Shown: positions 56,601 through 64,000 of the stretch, in pieces
How positions within the stretch are numbered: position 1 is the first letter of the stretch
How the letters are laid out: the number at the start of each line of letters is the position of its first letter
DNA from: Andrena cerasifolii
Lineage: Eukaryota; Arthropoda; Insecta; Hymenoptera; Andrenidae
DNA length: 64,000 bases
Assembly: GCF_050908995.1 (NCBI RefSeq)
Contig: NC_135128.1
Coordinates: forward strand, 62,001-126,000
Direction: 5' to 3'
The notes under the pieces: model-generated
The model's database searches: none
What the model was told of the DNA's origin: nothing
Seen by the model: the letters and a program-made list of their open reading frames with translations, nothing else
Translations under genes and position numbers: made by a program

Positions 56601-56864
56601 TGTAGCAGAGTAAACCTCTTACTTAAGGAATTAACAATCACTTTATTTTATGCGAAAATAATACACAGAGTTTGCATTTGCTAGAGACCGTTTAAAACGG
56701 TCGACTGCCTTCCTCGACAGTTACGTTCCGAGTCTGCCAAGCGCTCTTTTCCGTTCGCCACCAAATTTCCCCTGGCACGTCCTTTTCCTCGGCTTAGGGC
56801 AATAAACAGCCCACTCAAGTGGCCTTGAACTCTCCTGCAGGCCAGGATGGGTTTTGTGCTTACA
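56601..56864 (-). repeat. 5' LTR of gypsy element 3
   Basis: Nearly identical to 51309-51572. The primer-binding region follows at about 56600-56570 on the minus strand. Confidence 0.95.
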
Positions 56865-58818
56865 AATGTTAATATTGTTGTCTTCATCCATAAGTTCTGC
56901 TAGGTACGACACTGCTTGCGATAGTTGATATGAACCAGTAAACAGAATTTTGAGATCCTTCTCTGTCATTTCCGGAAAATCAAGAAGCTCGGTAGCTGAC
57001 AGCCGTTTAAACAAAACCTTTCGTCTATTCCAACGTTGATTTTCTACTTGCACTGATAAAGAATTCTCAGTGCTTTTTTCGAAAGACATTCTGTCTACTA
57101 TTTCCTCACAAAGTCCTACGTCGGAATTTAAACGTTTCCCGAATGTATTGTTAAAAAAACACGCTATCCTACAAAGTGATCTAACTTTTGGGAGCAACTT
57201 ATTGTCCATTTGCTGGTGCAGAAGTCGGTATTTTTGTCCAACAATACCATGAATTGCCTCGACTACCCAGCGGACTTTAGTGACATGGCGAGATGCATTT
57301 GATTCTGCAGTCGTTAGCTGGCTACGCTTGCCTTTTAACGCAGGCATTAGCACACTAAAACCACGTTCTTCTAAATAAGATTTCACGTCTCGAAAGCCTC
57401 GATCGACGATACAAATATCCCCAGGTTTTAGAAGAGCTTGCAAGCCATTTGGATCGTGCATGGCGATTCTCATAATCTCTGCATCATTCTGATTGGCATA
57501 AAAAGGACCGAGCATATCGACAATATAACCGTTTGTTGTGCAAACAGTGAATGGCTTACACAACGGTAACTTCTTCTGACCCGAATATGACTTACGCTGG
57601 TATTCATTATTAGAACTTTTTTCATGTCGAATATATGTCCCATCGAAAATCAGTGCTAATTGAGTTGAAATATTAAATAATTTTTTGGTAATGACAGAAG
57701 TTTCATGTTGTACTAAGTGTTCTCGGGAAACTGCCGCGAGTCCGAAATGAAAAGGTAGTACATCTTTCTCAAATGAATTTATAACAGATTTGCAAAAATC
57801 GGATACTTGTTGTTCGGCTATTAGAATTACCGGTACGCAATTTAAATAAAAATACAACAATAGCTTGAATGACATCTCGTTGTTCGGAATTTCTTAAAGA
57901 ACCCATCATTTCCCGTAATTGTATTATGTTTTCCCACGTCAAACCCGTAAATACTTTAAGCCGTTCTTCAGAAAGTGTAAAATCACCTACTTTATCTTTG
58001 ATACTAGAATCATTACTGGCGGAAAGGTATTCAAAATAATTTCTTAATTCTGTACTATCTACTAAACTACTATTAGAAAATATGTTCAAATTCAAAACAT
58101 CTTGGTGAAATAAACGTTTTTTAATTAAATGGCTGGGACAGCACCGATTTCCTTTGGGGACATATAATCTTCGCATGAGAAAGACCTGTTTCCTAGTTTC
58201 AGCTGGTACACTAAGGATATGTTTTGTAGAACCGCAGACGAAGCAATATCTATGTGTGGAAACAACTCTAGAAAATGGCATTTCTATATATTGAAGAACT
58301 CGTTCGGGATTATTCAAAGCCATAACAAATGACGAATCTTCGGTTGAGGAACATGATGGACCAGCAGATTCAGATGAAGATTTGTCGCTTTTGTCGGGGG
58401 AAGATGATTCGGGTGAAGGTACCACAATCGAAAAAGTCCCGGGTGAGGATATTTCAGCTGAAACAGCTGCAGATGAAGAAGAGGGTTCCACCGAAGAAAA
58501 AGTGCCAACTGAGGAAGACATGTCAGCGACAGAAAGAGTTCCAACTGCAGAAGACTGCTCAGGTTGAAGAAATTCCTGAGAATCTTCAGGATTGGAAGCG
58601 GGAGTCGTCACTTCTTTATACAAATGCAAGCGGCACTTATTACACATCAAGTCACCAATGGACACCACTCTTTTCAATATTCTGGAGTACATCACAGCAT
58701 CAACTTCCGTCTTGATTTCCCGTATCCGACCAGATGCTTTACGAATTAAAATATTGCAACGAATACACGTGGCATGCCGGGTTTTCTTGTCAGCAAAGTG
58801 TTTCCACTCAGTAGACAT

Positions 58819-59653
58819 ATTTAAAACACGCAGTTAAAAATCAATGCACTTGACAAAGATTCACTTGTTGTCTCAACTAAGACTGGCTACTTTTCTGTTC
58901 ATTTTCCCGGAGGAAGACGTTTTCCAATGAAGTGAGGGTGGGGAGAGGGGTATGTCAGAAATATGGAAAATGAGTTGCTATTGGTAGATAGATCGTGATC
59001 CCTTTCTTATTGGTGGATGTCGAAGCAATTATTTTCCGTCGACCGTAGCTTATGCGGCAGGTAATGATTGACCTTCGCATTTATTACCTATAGAACCGTA
59101 CTGAGCCCGATCATAACTAGTAAAGTAATAAACCTGCTGCGATTCTTTAACGTTGGGGTTTACAATACGGTCTACTGGCACACTCTCCGGTCGCTTGATG
59201 AAAAGGTTATTTTAATGATGGTCGCAGGTACTGAGAGGTTACCGCTTATTTTATTGGACGTATAATAAAAAATGCAATACAGAAGCACAGCGGACATTAC
59301 TATAAATGTTATCTTTATGTGTTTGTTACTTTAGTTAAAATGACTTTCGCTACACCCCTTTGCGCCGTTTACTGTTAGGACAATAGAATGTCGCTGAAAA
59401 AGTTCTTGCTAAACCATTGGTAGGTCGATTATGACGATCCCGTGGCAGGCTTTAGCTGGGCCAAAAATACAATAATATACAGGAACGGTTATCCCAGGGT
59501 TAATAATTACGAAGCAGTAAGTTAAATACAGCTCGGCACTGCCATAAAATTATTTATGGAATCCTAAAGGCAGATAAAGGGGAAATGCACACCACCTTAC
59601 CTTCGACTTGATAGAACATGGTGATTATGTACTTTCTCGTTGTACACTGAAGT
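58819..59653. other. Upstream region of DDE/SWIM transposase
   Basis: About 830 bp between the transposase start and the right inverted repeat. No gene recognised; probable promoter region. A short frame at 59068-59265 has no motif. Confidence 0.4.
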
Positions 59654-61222
59654 CATGGTAGAAATTCTAACATTCAAATCGTTTTAAAAAAGAGTGAATC
59701 GTATGATTTGAAAGAGAAGGAAGAACAGCAGCAAAACAACAAACGTATTCCAACTGCAATCCATCTATAAATATTGTAGGTAAAAGGAGTAAAAACTAGT
59801 TGCATATATTAATGCATATATTAATGTAGCGTAGGAAATGTTTACAATATCGTAATTAACAGAGGACGTGACAAGAGAAACGATGCTGCTAAGTATCGCT
59901 CCAAAATCAGAGTTTTACGTATATCTCAGGTTAAAATATTTTATATATATGTTTGAAACACTCGTAAATAACTATTGATCGCTACTATATAGTTAGAAAT
60001 TGGAGAAAATATATATAATGCAAAAAAAAATGTAAATCGGGCAAGGGGGCGCGAACCTATGTTCAAGAAGTTACCCGCGATCTATTGCGCTGGCATCTTA
60101 TCGTTGCGCTACCGACGTTCTTGGAAATACACTAAGTGATTCTGAATATATGGTCCAAGTCACACTTCTCATTGACTGGATTTATTTACTTTTCTTTAAT
60201 TCATATACTGTTTCGCGGCATGCTAAGACATTGAACATCACACGAAAGACTTATTTTATGAAAAATATACAAAAGTTCGACGCACAAGTTGCTCTGACAC
60301 GTTAAAAACGCCGCGAGAATCAGATTTTGATTTTTCTAATTACGGCGCACCAAATCAAAAAATCTGAAAAAATCCAAGATAATAGTAATAGTAATATGTA
60401 CTTACCGTAAAAATATAAAAGTGGTGCCAAGATTGCGTGAATACGAAATCGGCATTTTTCCGCATTTTTTTTCAGTTTATCATTTTTCATAACGTGAATT
60501 TTCAATTTAAAAATCTGAAAAAAATCTATAATATGTGCCTGGATAACTGCTATATCTCTGATTTTAGCAGAAATTGAGAAAAAACATGTTTTTCAATTTT
60601 TGCCCTTTACTACCCCTCAGATCAAGATATCAACTTGAAAATTACCAAAAATAGTTATTTTTTGATAAGCTATCGAATGACCCATCGCAACTCGAATTTG
60701 GCTCTGGGGTAATTTTGAACACCTTATTCGGCTATACCCTTTCATTCCGATATCTTAAAAAAGATCCGACAGGCGGCAAAATTTAAATCCGTTCCACTGG
60801 GATGAAAAGGGATGAAAATGAGCTGTGGTTACAAGCATCGCATGATAATGTCAATATCGCTATTGTATCGTCAGCTGTGAAACTGTCGATGACAACGAGA
60901 AGATGATTGCATTAGGAACGTCTGAATAGGCAGATTTCATTGTATTATGCCGAACATTTTTTTATTAATATCTCAGAAACTAACAAATACCTGAATCTAC
61001 AATTTTAGATTAAAGGTCCACCCCCCCCCTCTCCCCCCAAACCTCGTGTCGACCGATCACTGGGGCCATTCGGAAATATATCCAAAGTTTATTACACGTA
61101 CACAACACTCACCTTTTCGCAAACGACAAAACTAACCATACTAAAAGCGTTTAACACTTATCAGTGGGACTTGCATCCGACATTCATTATTCTATCATGC
61201 ATTTGGAATAGAAAACGAAATG
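59654..61222. repeat. Right 1.57-kb inverted repeat
   Basis: Mirror of 48985-50542, including the poly-C run (about 61020-61037) and the tRNA-like segment. Confidence 0.93.
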
Positions 61223-61406
61223 ACTCTAAATGTATCGTATCCGACTACAGGACTGAACGTTTCATTGAAGGCGGTCCCCTCACGTTGCGAACATTCCTTT
61301 ACTACTAATCGCGCCTTATATATCAGTTCATCATTATCAACGATTTCTTTCATTTTATGTACCCACATATTGTTTAAAAATTTTGCATTTTCCGGCTTTT
61401 TACCAT

Positions 61407-62674
61407 TGTTACGAGCCGGGGCTGCGGCAACGCGAGAGGCCGGCGAGAAGGGTATTTCCCAAGGAATATGGTTTATGAATTTGTTAGTAAGGTGCGCGGA
61501 CGAACCTGATGCGAAATCAGGGAGCCGCTTGGATTATTGACGGCGAGGACGAACCTGATGCGAAATCAGGGAGCCTCTAGGAATGGAGTCAAGCGCGGAC
61601 GAACCTGATTCGAAATCAGGGAGCCGCAGGAGGGTGAAACGTCGTGAACGAACCCGATGCGAAATCGGGGTGTCACTAGGATGATGTTCACATACGAACT
61701 CGACGCGAAGTCGAGGAGCTGTTAGGAGGTTGGATTATTCACAGACGAACCTGGTGCGAAACCAGGGAGCTGTTCGGAGGTTGGTGGACTTACAGACGAA
61801 CCTGGTGCGAAACCAGGGAGCTGTAGGATACGGACGAACCTGATGCGAAATCAGGGAGCCGTAGGAGGGTTAAGCGTGGACGAACCCGATGCGAAATCGG
61901 GGAGCCACTAGGTTGGTAAAGATTCCTTGTTTTGGATGAAAGGTTGCGAACGAACCTGATGCTAGATCAGGGAGTCGCGGGAAATGTTAGTAATGCCTCG
62001 TAACTCTTAATTTATGTTTGATACAACTCGAGCGGTAAAGTTGTATCAGTGGGTGAGTGCTACTAATATTATAAGGATCGCTGGGTAAAAGATGGGTTTT
62101 AACGAATCTACTCGATTTAGACGTGAACACCATTCGTGTATTCAATAATGAATTATAGTACAAATGTAAGTGTCGCGGTTAAATAGTGTAGTAAAAGTGT
62201 ATAGATTCCCACTAATTTGCTCGGTGCTGACGCACTGACGATGCGGGGCGTACGAGTGGCTATTTCAAAGTGCCCAATAGAATATAAACCGAACTCGCGG
62301 ATTCTATGTGGTCAACTATGATTCCGACGGAGACATTAGCTCGATCTTACTGAATTCAACTGACTCGGTACGAGCGTGACACGACGTTACTCTACGCGCA
62401 ACTGTACTGTTTTTAACCCCAGAGGGTAGAAACCAAAGGGTTTCTATAGTCCCAAAAATGAGTGGGGATGCGTTAGAAATTTCCATATAAGGAAATTCTT
62501 CGGGTTCGTCGTCGTGTCACTCCCGTTCCCATGGTCGTGATCCAGATGGTCGAGATCATGACCCCCCTTAGTGGTATGTGATACGCAAAAGGATTTTAGG
62601 GCGTTTTCCCTTCGCAGACGCGAGCTTGAAAAGTGGTTGAGAGCGGCGTATGGGAAAATTCCACATACGTAACA
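61407..62674 (+). mobile_element. Solo LTR C (1268 bp) with ten tandem hairpins
   Basis: Starts TGTTACGAGCC and ends ACATACGTAACA, with 4-bp target duplication CCAT at 61403-61406 and 62675-62678. The termini match those of LTR A and LTR B. No coding sequence. The hairpin array occupies 61496-61978. Further short hairpins lie near the right end (62417-62440 and 62648-62669, GTATG...CATAC around GGAAAATTCC). Strand is assumed from the likely RNA sense of the array. Confidence 0.85.
61496..61978 (+). repeat. Array of ten covarying two-stem hairpins
   Basis: Each unit is about 33 nt: outer stem of 4 bp, ACGAA, inner stem of 6 bp, loop GCGAA, inner stem, GAG, outer stem, then usually TAGG. Outer stems: GCGG, GAGG, GCGG, GTGA, ACA(T), ACAG, ACAG, ACGG, GTGG, GCGA, each with its complement (unit 5 has one mismatch). 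Inner stems: CCTGAT (x5), CCCGAT (x2), CTCGAC, CCTGGT (x2), all with perfect complements. ACGAA is invariant in ten units; the loop is GCGAA in eight. Units are spaced 35-70 nt apart with unrelated spacers. Confidence 0.92.
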
Positions 62675-62917
62675 CCATGATACACGTATCCTTTTCACAT
62701 AGGGAGTTCATCTCATACCTCATTGCATTACTCCAATTTTTTGAATCTGCGGAATTTATTGCGTCTTCGTAATTTTGCGGAGTTACTTCTATAAGACGCG
62801 CTGTTGGATTTTCGTAAAATTCCAGTCTATTAATTTTTGTCCGGTCCCGTAATTCACGGTCATGTTCTCCTGAAGTTTCGACTTCGTCTATCTCACCCTC
62901 GCTTTCTTTTTCATCAT
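62675..62917. other. Short intergenic stretch, nothing recognised
   Basis: No open frame, repeat or RNA motif that I can support. Confidence 0.4.
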
Positions 62918-63074
62918 CTCGTTATTTTCTCAAATTCTCTATCTCTCTATCTTTCTACACGCATATGCGTCTTCATGAATGGGACGTTTGGGAGGTGGCG
63001 CCACCAGATGAAAACGAGAGGGAGCTGTCGAAGAAATAGAAAGAGAGAGATAGAGAATTTGAGAAAATAACGAG
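62918..63074. mobile_element. 157-bp foldback element (MITE-like)
   Basis: The ends CTCGTTATTTTCTCAAATTC and the reverse complement at 63043-63074 form a perfect 32-bp inverted repeat around a ~90-bp centre containing GGTGGCGCCACC. No clear target duplication. Confidence 0.75.
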
Positions 63075-63363
63075 AATTCGAGTAAAAAATTTAATCTCCA
63101 GCCTGTAGAAAAATTGTGGGTGATGAGATTAGTGTTAAGGTATAAAATTAAGATTTGTTCAAGTGCTGATTGACAGAGAAGTAGGAGCATAAACATTTAA
63201 TTGTTGATTCTCTAAGTTTTAGCTTAGTCAACCACGTGCAATTAGTGTAACCTAATTAGTAAACCTAGTCTAATTCATTTTATTAAATTAAATTAATTTC
63301 TCATTTTTAGACGAATCAAGGTGTGTTAATGCTTCAAAAACCCATCCAAATATCATATATATA

Positions 63364-64000
63364 CAGTGTGTCCCAAAAATGTCAGAGTTCCTTGAAAGGG
63401 GTGCCTCAGGGGGTGATTTGAAACAACTTTTTCCATAGCGAAAATATTGTCCGAAGATTCCTTAACGAGATATTAACAAAAACCCCTGACCAATCAGAGC
63501 GCGCGCCTTCCGCCCGAGCTCCCGTTGTAGCGTTGGCTACGCGGTAGGCGGCTGCGCTTGTACTACGGAGGTACGAACAAGCAAGTCGGCATGCATCGAA
63601 GAAAACCGCGGTACACAGTTTTTTTAAAAGCAGAATCTTAAATAATAATTGATTGATGTGAGAGGACAAGAAATACGCAAATTTCGTTTTCAAATAAGGC
63701 ATAAACGAAAAGGTAATGTAACAAAAAATGTACAAAAAGTGATCATAATTCGTTATTGAGGTAAAAATCCGTAGTTTAATCACGGCCAACATAACTAAAT
63801 TAAAAAAATAATATTAGATGTGTGAATAAATTCTTTCAGACTGGATTTACATAATCGGTATGAAGCAACCGAATTTCTATCGCAGTGATATTCGTAAGCT
63901 ACCAGAAAAATGGCAAAAGGTAATTAACAATAATGGAAATTATTCCGATGGTTGAGTTGTATTCATATTTTCTAAATCAAACTGTTATTAAACCCTAAAA
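63364..64000. mobile_element. Palindromic mariner 4, outer arm, cut by window end
   Basis: Left end CAGTGTGTCCC (one change from CAGGG) after TA (63362-63363). Matches the first ~640 bp of the left arms at 8782 and 36475. Whether it is palindromic cannot be seen. Confidence 0.85.

Larger units (their letters stand above)
51309..56864 (-). mobile_element. Complete Ty3/gypsy element 3, young
   Basis: Two 264-bp LTRs (51309-51572 and 56601-56864) differ at only one position I can see (GCGG versus GCAG near the end). The element is flanked by target duplication AATG (51305-51308 and 56865-56868). It carries gag, protease, RT-RNase H and integrase on the minus strand and no env. It is 5556 bp long. 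Inserted within the transposase coding sequence of the DDE/SWIM transposon. Confidence 0.96.
50993..58818 (-). pseudogene. DDE transposase with N-terminal Zn motifs and C-terminal SWIM-like finger, split by gypsy element 3
   Basis: Part 1 (58818-57769) has CIRCN and MCNKCRLHLY near the N-terminus, a long Ser/Glu/Pro-rich linker and a CFVCGSTK...CCPSH zinc motif. A one-base shift at about 57830-57850 leads to part 2 (57875-56865): the DDE core with IFDGTYIRH (first D), CIVDRGFRD (second D) and KVRWVVEAIHG (E). The gypsy element interrupts after DEDNNINI. Part 3 (51304-50993) continues with CECANGNRTVGCCSH, a CxC...CxH SWIM-type finger, and an acidic end. The flanks match across the 4-bp target duplication. 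It probably acted in the nucleus to move the element bounded by the 1.56-kb repeats; now broken twice. Confidence 0.82.
48985..61222 (-). mobile_element. DNA transposon with 1.56-kb inverted repeats and DDE/SWIM transposase
   Basis: Left arm 48985-50542 and right arm 59654-61222 are near-identical inverted copies (both ending CATTTCGTTTTC outward). Between them, on the minus strand, is a transposase gene split by a young gypsy element (51309-56864). Without the gypsy element the transposon is about 6.7 kb. No target duplication is evident. I cannot assign a superfamily with confidence: the DDE core resembles Pfam DDE_Tnp_4. Confidence 0.85.

Noticed and set aside
58329..58749. Plus-strand frames rich in Glu, Lys or Ser
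   Set aside because: They lie antisense to the low-complexity Ser/Glu linker of the transposase.
61496..61978. Hammerhead ribozyme array
   Set aside because: Several units show CTGATG...GAAA, which recalls the hammerhead core, but other units read CTGGT, CCGAT or TCGAC at the same place with compensating changes. Those positions are stem, not an invariant catalytic core.
61496..61978. CRISPR-like array
   Set aside because: Repeats are short, variable and irregularly spaced, and the setting is a eukaryotic LTR with a target duplication.

Overview
The window looks like a transposon-packed, intron-rich stretch of an insect genome, most likely Hymenoptera (ant or wasp). That guess rests on the kinds of mariner, Ty3/gypsy and errantivirus-like elements present and on a dipeptidyl-peptidase-4-like host gene, not on a diagnostic host sequence. 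Almost all the coding potential belongs to mobile elements, which are nested in one another. The only host coding sequence I recognise is two exons of a DPP4-like (S9 family) serine peptidase at 24781-24941 and 30196-30407, with several transposons in the intron between them.

Layout. 1-7769: an errantivirus-like Ty3/gypsy element on the plus strand, cut off at its 5' end by the window (gag, pol, env, polypurine tract, 3' LTR). 8465-17162: a pogo-like DNA transposon with ~96-bp terminal inverted repeats and a broken transposase, apparently holding a 6.36-kb perfectly mirrored 'palindromic mariner' (8782-15143) that has one transposase gene in each arm. 17163-22786: gene-poor repeat relics. 22787-24527: a 1.74-kb solo LTR flanked by a 4-bp target duplication. 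24781-30407: the DPP4-like exons, their intron filled by a TA-flanked transposon (25012-30154) that itself contains a scrambled palindromic mariner. 32089-33296: a small solo LTR and a pogo-type non-autonomous element. About 34320-44907: a decayed gypsy element on the minus strand, interrupted by a second palindromic mariner (36475-40295) and a second small solo LTR. 45380-46560: a broken LINE reverse transcriptase. 46645-47465: an inverted satellite rich in TATCGATA. 48985-61222: a 12-kb DNA transposon with 1.56-kb inverted repeats and a DDE transposase carrying a SWIM-like zinc finger, split by a young, complete gypsy element (51309-56864). 61407-62674: a 1.27-kb solo LTR. From 63364: another palindromic-mariner end.

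The most unusual signals are RNA-like structures inside the long LTRs that begin TGTTACG and end CGTAACA. The LTR at 61407-62674 carries ten tandem copies of a 33-nt two-stem hairpin. The stems change by compensatory substitution while the internal loop (ACGAA opposite GAG) and the GCGAA apical loop are conserved. The LTR at 22787-24527 carries four copies of a different fold that looks like a three-way junction, with perfectly paired but sequence-variable outer stems. A fifth copy lies between env and the polypurine tract of the errantivirus-like element. Variants of the same architecture occur three times in the LTR at 43322-44907, again in the sense orientation of the element. I do not recognise these folds as any known ribozyme or regulatory RNA.

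A second theme is palindromy: the mariner family occurs as near-perfect inverted duplications whose two arms share the same disabling mutations or the same internal deletion, which suggests arm copying or homogenisation.
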